Assembly: GCA_021372535.1 (NCBI GenBank)
Contig: JAJFUH010000206.1
Span: 17,629 to 81,628, forward strand
Length of the DNA stretch: 64,000 nucleotides
DNA from: a bacterium
GTDB lineage: Bacteria > Latescibacterota > Latescibacteria > Latescibacterales > Latescibacteraceae
Direction: 5' to 3'
Every line of letters starts with the position of its first letter. The first letter of the stretch is position 1. Position numbers and translations under genes: made by a program. This document shows positions 43,943 through 52,517 of this stretch, in pieces. The notes beneath the pieces are model-generated. The model was not told the origin of the DNA. It saw only the letters and a program-made list of their open reading frames with translations, and did not search any database.

Positions 43943-44449
43943 ATGAACCACGACATCTCGATCATCCGTCCGCAAATGACCGGCGATAATATACGCCTGC
44001 GGGGAGAAGGAATGCCCCCGTCCCGCCTGAAAGGCATCAAAAAGGGTCTCCGGACACTCCATACCCTCGAACTGATGGCGGTCACCATCTACCGTTTCCA
44101 GATTACCGGCGAGGTGGGAGAGCTCAACCGTCAGCTCATCGCCGCCATGTGTAACGAAATGACACACTTCCAGGATTTCCAGGTCAAACTTTACGAATAC
44201 GGCTGGAAACCGAGTATTATAAGATGGGTATACTGGATTGTCGGTTTCTACTTCGGTTTCTTCTCGCGGCTCATGGGGAGAACGGCGATACTGAGAACCG
44301 GTATATGGGTGGAAACAAAAGCCGTTCATCACTACGACGAACTCCTCGGAACAATCGACTGGGACGAGGATACCCGGAAGATAGTGGAAAAAGACCAGTC
44401 AGACGAGTACGGGCACATCACCATGTGGAAATCTTTTTTAGATCAGTAA
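43943..44449 (+). CDS. COQ7-like diiron (demethoxyubiquinone hydroxylase-type) ferritin-fold protein
   Basis: 168 aa from ATG 43943, with AGGAGGG eight bases upstream; earlier in-frame codons lack a ribosome site. It carries the diiron set of the COQ7 family: E43 (TLELMAV), E72 and H75 (NEMTH), E124 (WVETKAVHH), E155 and H158 (DEYGH). A hydrophobic pair (RWVYWIVGFYFGFF) at 94-107 would dock to the membrane. COQ7 hydroxylates a quinone precursor with O2, but many bacterial relatives have unknown substrates. No other ubiquinone genes are in the window. The gene stands alone, 110 bp before the DUF2007 gene. Confidence 0.85.
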   Translation: MNHDISIIRPQMTGDNIRLRGEGMPPSRLKGIKKGLRTLHTLELMAVTIYRFQITGEVGELNRQLIAAMCNEMTHFQDFQVKLYEYGWKPSIIRWVYWIVGFYFGFFSRLMGRTAILRTGIWVETKAVHHYDELLGTIDWDEDTRKIVEKDQSDEYGHITMWKSFLDQ

Positions 44450-44558
44450 AAAAGCAAGGGCCGACCATCTGATACCGAAACAACTGGAAACATGGCATAC
44501 AATACATACGTTTTAACCGTCCTCATAAACGTTCTGCTAATACACTGAAGGAGCGACT

Positions 44559-44912
44559 ATGTTCTGCCCTGTCTGCAGGAACGAAAAACGTGAAGGAATA
44601 TCAATATGCCCCGAATGCAATGTTCCTTTGGTCGATGAACTCCCGCCCGAACAGGAACCGGAATACATGGAATTCACACCTGTGTTTTCGACCGCAAATC
44701 CCGTTCTCATCGCCATGGCAAAGTCTATTCTGCAGGACGCGGGAATACAGTATACCGTCAAGGGAGAAAACCTCCAGAATCTTTTCGGGTACGGGCTTAT
44801 CGGCATAGGATTCAATCCCGTTACAGGCGTTGTCGAAATACAGGTCGATGTGCCGGATTACGATGAAGCCCGCGAGCTCCTGAAGTATCTCGAAATCGAA
44901 GAATCGGCCTGA
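44559..44912 (+). CDS. Zinc-ribbon / DUF2007 protein
   Basis: 117 aa. Residues 1-25 form a zinc ribbon with CPVC and CPEC pairs (MFCPVCRNEKREGISICPEC). Residues about 38-115 fit DUF2007: FTPVFSTANPVLIAMAKSILQDAGIQYTVKGENLQNL...VEIQVDVPDYDEARELLKYL. DUF2007 is a small ferredoxin-like fold proposed to bind ligands or other proteins; its role is unknown. It is cytoplasmic. Ribosome site GAAGGAG lies 7 bp before the ATG. Confidence 0.88.
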   Translation: MFCPVCRNEKREGISICPECNVPLVDELPPEQEPEYMEFTPVFSTANPVLIAMAKSILQDAGIQYTVKGENLQNLFGYGLIGIGFNPVTGVVEIQVDVPDYDEARELLKYLEIEESA

Positions 44913-44935
44913 CCGGGATTATCCGAACATCAAAT

Positions 44936-45172
44936 GGAACACGGATATACACGGATCATGCGGATTTTCGCGGATTTATTCATACAATTATTGTACCGTC
45001 GGTCGAACAGTGACATCGGATTGCGTCATGCCGAACTTGTTTCGGTATCTGTTTCGAATATCGGTATCATTATTTATTCATCGAAGGAGTTAATAACTAC
45101 CAATGTTAGTATAAATAACATATTACATCTTTTCGTGTCTTCGTGTCTTTGTGGTTAAATATTTGAAAAATA
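44936..45172. repeat. Imperfect tandem and dispersed repeats in an intergenic gap
   Basis: Positions 44939-44980 read acacggatatacacggatcatgcggattttcgcggatt, an imperfect repeat of about 11 bp. Near 45027 is gtcatgccgaacttgtttcggtatct, related to 32370-32395. Positions 45127-45160 read tttcgtgtcttcgtgtctttgtggtta, another imperfect repeat of about 9 bp. No gene is seen. Confidence 0.65.
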
Positions 45173-45192
45173 CCCCGGATTAAGGAAAAACG

Positions 45193-45747
45193 ATGAAAAA
45201 ATTACTCGGCGTCATGGGAAGCCCCCGCAAAAACGGCAATACGCATATCCTCGTTTCAAAAATTCTCGAGGGCGCGCAGGACAGCGGCGCTCAAACGGAG
45301 GTGATTTTCCTCGGCGACCTGACAATCAGGGAGTGCAACGGCTGTCATGCCTGCTGGGAAACGGGATCATGCAGCAAGAAGGACGACATGATCCCCCTGT
45401 ACGAAAAAATCACCGTGAGCGATGTCATCGTCTTCGGAACGCCGGTATACTGGTACGGTCCCACAGCGCTCATGAAGGGATTCCTCGACCGTTTCGTTTA
45501 TTTCAACAGTCCCGCAACGAGGGGAGTCATAAAGGGCAAATCCGCCGTGCTCGCCGTTCCCTATGAAGAGGACAATACCGAAACCGCCGAGCCGCTGCTG
45601 ACGCTGTTTCGGAAGTCATTCGAATACCTTGAAATGAATATCGCAGGAACAATCATCGCTCCCGGAGTCGGCGGGAAAGGCGAAATCCTCGCAAAGAAAA
45701 ACCTTCTGGACAAAGCGTACGAGCTCGGGAAAAAGCTTGTGGGATAA
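45193..45747 (+). CDS. NAD(P)H-dependent FMN reductase / iron-sulfur flavoprotein-like
   Basis: 184 aa. Flavodoxin-like fold with the phosphate-binding loop GSPRKNGNTHIL, then CNGCHACWETGSCSKKDDM, a cysteine-rich segment typical of the iron-sulfur flavoprotein group, and FGTPVYWYGPTALMKGFLDRF, the FMN/isoalloxazine-contacting segment. It is a cytoplasmic redox enzyme; substrate and partner are unknown. A weak GGAAAAA ribosome site precedes ATG 45193. A heptamer array begins 5 bp after the stop. Confidence 0.9.
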   Translation: MKKLLGVMGSPRKNGNTHILVSKILEGAQDSGAQTEVIFLGDLTIRECNGCHACWETGSCSKKDDMIPLYEKITVSDVIVFGTPVYWYGPTALMKGFLDRFVYFNSPATRGVIKGKSAVLAVPYEEDNTETAEPLLTLFRKSFEYLEMNIAGTIIAPGVGGKGEILAKKNLLDKAYELGKKLVG

Positions 45748-45751
45748 AGAC

Positions 45752-45800
45752 AGGCATAAGGCATAAGGCACAAGGCACAAGGCACAAGGCACAAGGGAAA
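45752..45800 (+). repeat. Heptamer tandem array (AGGCATA / AGGCACA units)
   Basis: Six tandem AGGCAYA units followed by a polypurine tract. This is the reverse-complement form of the array at 13432-13477, and its flanking tract (purines) mirrors the pyrimidine tract there. At about 45930-45955 another imperfect repeat reads cttgttaatcttgtaaatcctgtc. Confidence 0.85.
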
Positions 45801-45975
45801 AAAACAAGACTCTGAGAGGGAGAAGAAAAAAAGGAGAAACAGAAACATATGGTCAATAAAAATTGGATAGTTCAAGTATTTGTTTTTACAAAGAATTATA
45901 AAAAATGTATTTTTCTGTCTTTATCTTGTTAATCTTGTAAATCCTGTCTAAAAAATCTTTAAACACATCTTGTCA

Positions 45976-46404
45976 TTACACGCCGTAATCGAAGCCCATC
46001 TTCCCGTTATCGAAGATACACCCCGCCGGAACATAGTAATCGCGGATGTGTTTCCTGTCGAAATTCCTGCAGAGCTGGGGACGGTCGGCGTAGATCAAAC
46101 ACCGGCTGTTCTCATCGAGCATCGAGCACCGGCTGTAGACGATGAGCTGTTTCTCGCGGCGGACGGTTATGATCTTTACGGCGAGATCGCGGCTCACGGT
46201 GAAGGTTTTTCTGTCCCGGTCGACTGTAATTCCCTCGTGGATTTCGAAATACCGCCCGGGATGGGGCTCGAGCTTCGAGCGGTAGATTGACAGCGGAACG
46301 CCCGTGGTATACATGAGCTTCCGGTACTTCATCGGTATCCCGATAAACCGGCAGCACTTCCCGCCGCACTCGAAACAGTCGGCAAATTTCCTTATCTCCG
46401 GCAT
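45976..46404 (-). CDS. YkgJ-family cysteine-cluster protein
   Basis: 142 aa. The cysteines sit in the YkgJ pattern: CFECGGKCCRFIGIP near the start, then RCSMLDENSRCLIYADRPQLCRNF and a last Cys in GCIF. Members are thought to bind zinc or an Fe-S cluster; their role is unknown. It is cytoplasmic, ends 40 bp from the repeat cluster, and lies 47 bp after the argS stop on the same strand, so it may be in the argS operon. Confidence 0.87.
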   Translation of the reverse strand: MPEIRKFADCFECGGKCCRFIGIPMKYRKLMYTTGVPLSIYRSKLEPHPGRYFEIHEGITVDRDRKTFTVSRDLAVKIITVRREKQLIVYSRCSMLDENSRCLIYADRPQLCRNFDRKHIRDYYVPAGCIFDNGKMGFDYGV

Positions 46405-46451
46405 ACTCTCACCGATATATCAGTGTTCTCCATTTTACCAGCGGCGATCCC

Positions 46452-48143
46452 TTACATCCGTTCCGGCGCCTCGATCCCTATAAGCCCGAGCAGATTCATA
46501 AGCACCTGCCTCGTCGCCACGCAGAAGGCGATACGGCTCTCACGGATCGTATCATTCTCGGCGGCAAGCACCGGGCAGGTATTGTAGAATATGCTGAACC
46601 GCCGGGCGACATCGAGGGCGGTGGTGGCGAGTATAGCCGGATTCCTCGTTTCGAGCGCAGCCGCTATATCGCGTGTCACGAACGCCAGCCTGAAAACGAG
46701 GCCCCACTCGGCATCATGGGTAACTGTAAGCGGCGACGACACCCTCTCCGGCTCGGAGCCGTGCTTACGGAGTATTGAAGCGACCCTCGTGCAGGAGTAC
46801 TGGATATACGGCCCTGTGTCCCCGCTGAACGAGAGGGCGGTGTCCCAGTCGAAGATCACATTGCGGTTGGGCCGCACGGAGAGAATGGCATAACGGACAG
46901 CGCCGATGCCGATGATACGGGCGATTTCGCCGCGTTCGCTTTCGGGAATGCCGGGCCACTGCTCGTCCACCTTTTCACGGGCGTGACGGATGGCTTCATC
47001 GAGAAAATCCTCGAGGAGCACGACATTCCCCTGGCGGGTGGACATCTTCCCTTCACGGAGGAGAATGTACGAGTAGTGAACCACTTCGGGCGGAGTCTTG
47101 CCGAGTGCGCGGATGATAGTCTCCATCTGCTCGAAATACATGGTGTGATCCTCGCCGAGCACGACGATGTTACGGTCGCCGGAGCGCCCGATCTTTTCGA
47201 GGGTATAGGCTATATCGCGGTACATGTACATGGTACTGCCGTTGGCGCGCTTGAGCACGATATACCGTCCCTCTTCACGGTCATAGCCGAGCTTCTGCAG
47301 ATCAAGGACCGCCCTCTCCTGGTCGTCGGTAAAAAGAGCCCCCTTTTCAGCGAACACCTCCATGGCCCGTTCCATGCGCGGGTCGCGGAGGAAGGAGGAT
47401 TCACGGTCGAAGGTGTCGTAACGCAGCCCGAGCCGTCCCAGCACATCGAGCTGGCCCCTGAGGCAGATATCAACGATACCAGTGAATGCCTCCGCTACCG
47501 ATGGATCGCCCTCTTCCATACGCATGAGGAGATCGAGGCCTTTCGCCTCGAATTCGGGGTCTTTCTCAGCCCGGCGGTTCGCCTCGACATAGAGGTCGAG
47601 CACCTCGTGGAATTCGAGGTCCGTGCGGTCGCCGATCTGGAGAACAAGGAGGGCTATCTGCTTCCCCATGTCGTTGACATAGTAGTGGACATCGACATCG
47701 TAACCTTCGAAGCGGTAGAGACGGGCGAGGGTGTCGCCGATGAGTCCGTTGCGGGAGCGGCCGATGTGCGGGCTTGCGTTCGGATTGATGCTCGTGTGCT
47801 CGAGAAGGACAGTCTTGCCCGTTCCCTCGCCGGTCGAGCCGAATGTCCCTTTCCGCTCGATAATCTCGCCGATGAGACCGGTTGCATAACTATTACGGTC
47901 GAGGGTGAAATTGAGGTATGGCCCCACCGCTTTTGCTTCCCTGAAGATTCCGGGATATTCGAGAGAAGACAGCTTTACCGCAATTTTCGGCGGGGCCTCT
48001 CCAAGCGCTTTGGAAAACCGGAAACAGGCAAGCCCGAAATCGCCCGGCTGGTTTTCCGGCGCCGGCTGGAAATCGAACTCGCTCCCTTCGAGCGCGGGAA
48101 ACGCTTTTTCTATGACACCCTGTATTTCCTGAAACAATTTCAT
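46452..48143 (-). CDS. argS: Arginyl-tRNA synthetase
   Basis: 563 aa, standard length. It charges tRNA-Arg with arginine. The N-terminal additional domain is present (ENQPGDFGLACFRFSKALGEAPPKIA). The class I signatures are HIGR in NASPHIGRSRNGLIGDTLARL and the KMSKS-equivalent KMSTRQGNVV. The anticodon-binding DALR domain closes the protein (IQYSCTRVASILRK...RFSIFYNTCPVL). It starts at ATG 48143, overlapping the sirtuin stop by 4 bp (ATGA), so the sirtuin-argS pair is translationally coupled. Confidence 0.96.
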   Translation of the reverse strand: MKLFQEIQGVIEKAFPALEGSEFDFQPAPENQPGDFGLACFRFSKALGEAPPKIAVKLSSLEYPGIFREAKAVGPYLNFTLDRNSYATGLIGEIIERKGTFGSTGEGTGKTVLLEHTSINPNASPHIGRSRNGLIGDTLARLYRFEGYDVDVHYYVNDMGKQIALLVLQIGDRTDLEFHEVLDLYVEANRRAEKDPEFEAKGLDLLMRMEEGDPSVAEAFTGIVDICLRGQLDVLGRLGLRYDTFDRESSFLRDPRMERAMEVFAEKGALFTDDQERAVLDLQKLGYDREEGRYIVLKRANGSTMYMYRDIAYTLEKIGRSGDRNIVVLGEDHTMYFEQMETIIRALGKTPPEVVHYSYILLREGKMSTRQGNVVLLEDFLDEAIRHAREKVDEQWPGIPESERGEIARIIGIGAVRYAILSVRPNRNVIFDWDTALSFSGDTGPYIQYSCTRVASILRKHGSEPERVSSPLTVTHDAEWGLVFRLAFVTRDIAAALETRNPAILATTALDVARRFSIFYNTCPVLAAENDTIRESRIAFCVATRQVLMNLLGLIGIEAPERM

Positions 48144-48943
48144 TCCGACTCCCGGTCATACATGTTTTTTATTTCTCTATTTTCCCGGTACCTTTTCCAT
48201 ATCTCGTCCAGTGTCGCGGCGGCTTTCCCGGCGATCTTGATATCGACCGCATCCGATACCTGTGTGTTCCCCGGATTGATCTCGACCGTGGGGATACCCA
48301 TCCTCCTGCCGAGCAGAACCGGCTGCACGATGTACGGGAAAACGCTCGTTGTTCCGACCGAAAAGACGATGTCGAATCCCTCGCGCCACACCTGCTCGAT
48401 TTTACCGGTCTTGTCAAACGGCAGCATCTCGCCGAACAGGACAACTTCCGGTCGCATATACGCGTCGCATTCGGGACACCGCGGGGGAATTTCGAGTCCG
48501 CCGTAATGCTCCACATCGCACCGGTAATCGCACGACATGCACGAAAGCCCGTGAATGTCGCCATGAATGTCGATGACATTACGAGATCCGGCGGCCCGGT
48601 GGAATCCGTCGATGTTCTGGGTAAGCACCCACACTGCTTCGAACGACCGCTCCATTTCGGCTATGACCTCATGGGCGCGGTTGAACTTCGCTCTGCGGCA
48701 GTTTTCCTCCATCTGGGCGAGATATTTCCATGTCAGGGCGGGATTGAGCTCCATTGTATCGCCCGAAAGCGCATCCTCGATGGACAAACCCTCGTCGGTT
48801 GTCCTGTTGTCATAAAGCCCGCCGATGCCCCGGTAGGTCGGCAGACCCGAATCGGCTGATATCCCGGCTCCGGTGATGAAAAATATCCGGCTGCTGCTCC
48901 GGAGAATATCGACCACACGGTCTATGCGGTCACTGTCGGTCAC
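48140..48943 (-). CDS. NAD-dependent protein deacylase, Sir2 family
   Basis: 267 aa. It removes acyl groups from lysines using NAD. Motifs: GAGISADSGLPTYRG (NAD pocket), TQNIDGFHRAAGS, the catalytic IDIHGDIHG, and the zinc-binding CMSCDYRC...CPECDAY cysteines. Next come RPEVVLFGEMLP, SVGTTSVFPYIVQP and VEINPGNT. All catalytic residues are present. Its operon partner is argS. It is most likely a general deacylase (CobB/CobB-like) rather than a defence protein, since no toxin or NADase neighbours it. Confidence 0.93.
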   Translation of the reverse strand: MTDSDRIDRVVDILRSSSRIFFITGAGISADSGLPTYRGIGGLYDNRTTDEGLSIEDALSGDTMELNPALTWKYLAQMEENCRRAKFNRAHEVIAEMERSFEAVWVLTQNIDGFHRAAGSRNVIDIHGDIHGLSCMSCDYRCDVEHYGGLEIPPRCPECDAYMRPEVVLFGEMLPFDKTGKIEQVWREGFDIVFSVGTTSVFPYIVQPVLLGRRMGIPTVEINPGNTQVSDAVDIKIAGKAAATLDEIWKRYRENREIKNMYDRESE

Positions 48944-49109
48944 GAAAATACTCTTTCAACAACGAAGACACAAAAACACAAGGAAAAAATATATATATAT
49001 CTGTTTTCACAGTATTTTTTAAATCTGTAGATATGTGATTTTTTTTCGCATATACAGTCAGGCGGAAAGTACAAAAGAGTATCCGAGCTGTAACATCAAT
49101 ACATGGATT

Positions 49110-49517
49110 TTAGGGACAGTACAATTTGATGTTCGTTTCTTTCTCCATCAGACGAAAATGATCATCACGAGTAAAGATTGACACATTGTGGTGCACAGCA
49201 AGAACAGCAAGAAAACAATCAGATAATCCCACCGTTATTCCCTTTCTCCGCAAATCGAAGGAAAGACGGCCCGCCTGGAGCCATTGTTCCGTTTTTTCAG
49301 GCAGAAATTCGAAACAATCCAAAAAATCTTTAAGGACACAGATTTCTTTTTCCGTTTTTGCGCCTTGCAGCAACTCTCCCATGATAAGACCCGTACAGCA
49401 AATAAGCCGATTATCCAATAAATTTTCAACAACAAGCCGTATGTTCTCTTTGCCCCTGAAAAATTCAATCCAGATCGATGTGTCCACAAGTACTTTATCC
49501 AAGCCGGTGATCTCCAT
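49110..49517 (-). CDS. vapC: VapC-type PIN-domain toxin
   Basis: 135 aa. PIN nuclease fold with the acidic residues in VLVDTSIWIEFF (Asp), TGLIMGELLQG (Glu), GLSDCFLAVLAVHHNVSIFTRDDHF (Asp pair). VapC toxins cut tRNA or rRNA. Start at ATG 49517 with GAGG upstream; it overlaps its antitoxin gene by 23 bp. Confidence 0.88.
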   Translation of the reverse strand: MEITGLDKVLVDTSIWIEFFRGKENIRLVVENLLDNRLICCTGLIMGELLQGAKTEKEICVLKDFLDCFEFLPEKTEQWLQAGRLSFDLRRKGITVGLSDCFLAVLAVHHNVSIFTRDDHFRLMEKETNIKLYCP

Positions 49518-49704
49518 GCCGCAATTCCTCAGCTGTTTTGATAAACTCCAGCTTCCCCGCCATTTTCTTTATGTTCTCGATTTTTTTCGCACTGATTTCA
49601 TCTTTTATAGCGACAATGACAGCTTCGGTTTTGCTGCTGGTCCCAAGCATGTTCTTCAAATCGTCGAGAAGCTCGGTCGGCAATGTTATGGTTGTTCGAG
49701 CCAT
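49495..49704 (-). CDS. vapB: VapB-type antitoxin
   Basis: 69 aa from ATG 49704, which has GGAGG six bases upstream. The N-terminus MARTTITLPTELLDDLKNM is a ribbon-helix-helix DNA-binding domain, and the rest is a helical toxin-binding tail. It neutralises the downstream PIN toxin and should repress the shared promoter. A reading from 49800 is in frame but improbable. Confidence 0.85.
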   Translation of the reverse strand: MARTTITLPTELLDDLKNMLGTSSKTEAVIVAIKDEISAKKIENIKKMAGKLEFIKTAEELRHGDHRLG

Positions 49705-49828
49705 AAATATCCTCCATAATTTATAGTCATATAAAAAATATATAAAATTATGGTATTTGTCAACATAAGATTGAACCATAATCTCGGTTCGTATTTTCAC
49801 GGCATATTGTATATTTATGCCCTACAAA

Positions 49829-49864
49829 CAGTGCAGGGGTAATTCATGTATTACCCCTGCACTG
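49829..49864 (-). terminator. Stem-loop, probably the terminator of gyrA
   Basis: A perfect 15-bp stem cagtgcaggggtaat / attacccctgcactg with a 6-nt loop lies 38 bp after the gyrA stop (stop at 49902). The T run after it in gyrA orientation is short, so it may be a weak or bidirectional terminator. Confidence 0.7.
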
Positions 49865-49901
49865 TCATCAGATCAAATGAAATGTATGGAAAGGGAGACT
49901 A

Positions 49902-52430
49902 TCACACTTCATCATCCGTCGATTCATCACCCTTGTCGGCGGTTCCGAACCCGTTTTCGTCCTCTCCCTCGTCCATTTCGCCGAGATCATCGATATCCTC
50001 GTTTTCACCGGCGGGGACACGCGCCACATCGACGACAGTATCTTCCGAATTGAGATTAATGAGACGGACACCCTGGGTCACACGGCCGATCGTGCGAATG
50101 TCCACAATCGGGAGCCTGATGAGTATCCCGCCCGAAGTGACAATGATGAGCTCGTCGTCATTGACCACCTCCATCATGCAGACAGCGCCGCCATTACGGG
50201 TGCTTGTCTTGATGGAAATGATCCCTTTCCCGCCGCGGTGAGTGAGACGGTAGGCATCGAGATCGGTCCGCTTGCCGTACCCGTTCTCGCAGACAACAAG
50301 GAGCGTTGCATTGGGATGGGCGACCGCAACCATGCCGACGACAATGTCATCCTTTTCGAGCCTGATGCCGATCACACCCTGAGATGTGCGTCCGACAGGG
50401 CGGATTTCGCTTTCCTTGAACCGTATCGCCATGCCATCCCGTGTCTGGATGACGATTTCCTGTTTACCGTTTGTGAGAGAGGCATCGATGAGCGCATCCT
50501 CATCGAGTATGTTTATGGCGTTGATACCGTTCCGTCTTGGCCGTGAATACTCGATCAGGGATGTTTTCTTGACAAGCCCCTTTCTCGTCACCATGAGCAC
50601 ATACTGTTCCTCGTTGAATTCACGGACGGAAAGAAATGCGGCGATCTTTTCATCTTTCTGAAGATCGAGCATGTTGACTATCGGTCTGCCGCGAGCCGCG
50701 CGTCCTCCCTGCGGCAGCTCGAACACCTTGAGCCAGTAGCACCTGCCGAAATTCGTAAAGAAGAGAATATAGGAGTGAGTCGAGGCTACAAAGAGGCTCT
50801 TGACAAAATCTTCCTCTTTCGTGCCCATACCGGTGATTCCCTTGCCGCCGCGGCGCTGACGGTGATAGGTGCTGATGGGAATGCGCTTGATGTAGCCCTG
50901 GTGTGAAATGGTGACCACCATGTCCTCTTCGGCGATGAGGTCCTCGATCTCTATGTCGTCCGATTCGTCGATGATATCCGACCGCCGTGCATCGCCGTAT
51001 TTCAGCTTGAGGGATTCGAGCTCCTCCTTGATGATTTCCATCCTGAGCGCACGGGAGCTGAGTATATTGCGGAGCCGCTCCATGAGCTCGATAAGCTGGA
51101 GGTATTCATCCTCTATTTTCTGACGTTCGAGGCCGGTAAGGGTCCGCATTCTCATGTCGAGAATAGCCTGCGCCTGCCTGGCCGAAAGACCGAACACGCT
51201 CATGAGCCCTTCCTTGGCGAGCTCGGTGTTCTCCGACTCCCTGATAAGCTTGATGACCGCCTCGATGTTGTCGAGCGCTATTTTGAGTCCTTCGAGTATA
51301 TGGGCGCGCTCCTCGGCCTTGTTCAGCTCGAACTTTGTCCGGCGGATCACAACCTCCTGACGGTGTACGATGTAGTGACGGATCATTTCGGTGATCGACA
51401 TGACTTTCGGCTGGTTTTCCACGAGGGCAAGGTTGATTATGCCGAAAGAACCGGAGAGCTGGGTATGCTTGTAGAGCATGTTGAGCACTACTTCGGGAAA
51501 CGAATCCTTTTTCAGCTCGATCACAATCCGCATGCCGTCACGGTCGGACTCGTCCCTGAGATCGGAAATTCCCTCAATCGTCTTTGTACGGACGAGATCG
51601 GCGATCTTTTCGAGCAGGTTCGACTTGTTGACCATGTAGGGAATCTCGGTGACGACGATACGCTCACGGTCATTGGGAAGGGATTCGATATTGGCACGGG
51701 CGCGGAGGGTTATCTTGCCTCGTCCCGTCTCGTACGCTTCGACAATTCCCCTGCGGCCGTAAATGATACCGCCGGTGGGAAAGTCCGGTCCCTTGAGATA
51801 CGCCATTATCTGGCGCGGCGTAATGGAAGGATCATCGATGAAGGCCTTGCAGGCATCCACGACCTCGCCGAGGTTATGGGGCGGAATGTTGGTCGCCATG
51901 CCCACGGCTATACCGGAGGAGCCGTTGCAGAGCAGGTTGGGAAATTTACCCGGGAGCACATCGGGCATCATGAGGGTCTCGTCATAGTTCGGAGAATGGC
52001 TGACGGTCTCCTTGTCGAGGTCCATGAGCATTTCCATCGTCGCATGGGTCATGCGCGCCTCGGTGTACCGCATCGCCGCCGCGCCGTCGCCGTCTATCGA
52101 CCCGAAGTTTCCCTGGCCGTCCACGAGCGGATAGCGCATGTTGAAATCCTGCGCCATTCGGACAAGAGTCGGATAGATGACCTGCTCGCCGTGCGGATGA
52201 TAATTACCCGAGGTATCGCCGGCGATTTTCGCGCATTTCCTGTGCGCACGCCCCGGAGTGAGGTTGAGGTCGTTCATGGCTGTCAGGATGCGGCGCTGGG
52301 ACGGCTTGAGACCATCACGGACATCCGGCAGCGCCCGTGATATGATCACCGACATGGAATAGTCCATGTAGGAGGTCTGCATTTCGTCCTGAATATCTAT
52401 GGGGATTATCTTTTCCTGCTTTCCTAACAT
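49902..52430 (-). CDS. gyrA: DNA gyrase subunit A
   Basis: 842 aa. The breakage-reunion subunit of gyrase; it introduces negative supercoils with GyrB. The catalytic tyrosine is Y122 in AAMRYTEARM. The GyrA box QRRGGKG (HRQRRGGKGITGMG) shows it is gyrase, not topoisomerase IV. The C-terminus is acidic and disordered (GENEDIDDLGEMDEGEDENG). In the quinolone-resistance-determining region the sequence is YHPHGEQVIYPTLVRMAQ: the residues at E. coli positions 83 and 87 are Gln and Pro instead of Ser and Asp. The start at 52430 has AAAGGAG upstream. gyrB is not adjacent: an R-M island lies between them. Confidence 0.97.
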   Translation of the reverse strand: MLGKQEKIIPIDIQDEMQTSYMDYSMSVIISRALPDVRDGLKPSQRRILTAMNDLNLTPGRAHRKCAKIAGDTSGNYHPHGEQVIYPTLVRMAQDFNMRYPLVDGQGNFGSIDGDGAAAMRYTEARMTHATMEMLMDLDKETVSHSPNYDETLMMPDVLPGKFPNLLCNGSSGIAVGMATNIPPHNLGEVVDACKAFIDDPSITPRQIMAYLKGPDFPTGGIIYGRRGIVEAYETGRGKITLRARANIESLPNDRERIVVTEIPYMVNKSNLLEKIADLVRTKTIEGISDLRDESDRDGMRIVIELKKDSFPEVVLNMLYKHTQLSGSFGIINLALVENQPKVMSITEMIRHYIVHRQEVVIRRTKFELNKAEERAHILEGLKIALDNIEAVIKLIRESENTELAKEGLMSVFGLSARQAQAILDMRMRTLTGLERQKIEDEYLQLIELMERLRNILSSRALRMEIIKEELESLKLKYGDARRSDIIDESDDIEIEDLIAEEDMVVTISHQGYIKRIPISTYHRQRRGGKGITGMGTKEEDFVKSLFVASTHSYILFFTNFGRCYWLKVFELPQGGRAARGRPIVNMLDLQKDEKIAAFLSVREFNEEQYVLMVTRKGLVKKTSLIEYSRPRRNGINAINILDEDALIDASLTNGKQEIVIQTRDGMAIRFKESEIRPVGRTSQGVIGIRLEKDDIVVGMVAVAHPNATLLVVCENGYGKRTDLDAYRLTHRGGKGIISIKTSTRNGGAVCMMEVVNDDELIIVTSGGILIRLPIVDIRTIGRVTQGVRLINLNSEDTVVDVARVPAGENEDIDDLGEMDEGEDENGFGTADKGDESTDDEV

Positions 52431-52517
52431 CGAAGCTCCTTTGGGAATAAACTTATTGGGTAGGGTGATAAAGTATCTTTTTCACATGCCCGGTAAAGTG
52501 TTTTATCTCGCATTTTT

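Noticed and set aside
46983..48506. 507-codon plus-strand frame opposite argS
   Set aside because: Shadow of argS and the sirtuin gene, both with intact motifs.
48140..48943. Sirtuin as part of a phage-defence system
   Set aside because: It is coupled to argS, with no NADase, STAND or nuclease partner beside it. A housekeeping deacylase is simpler.
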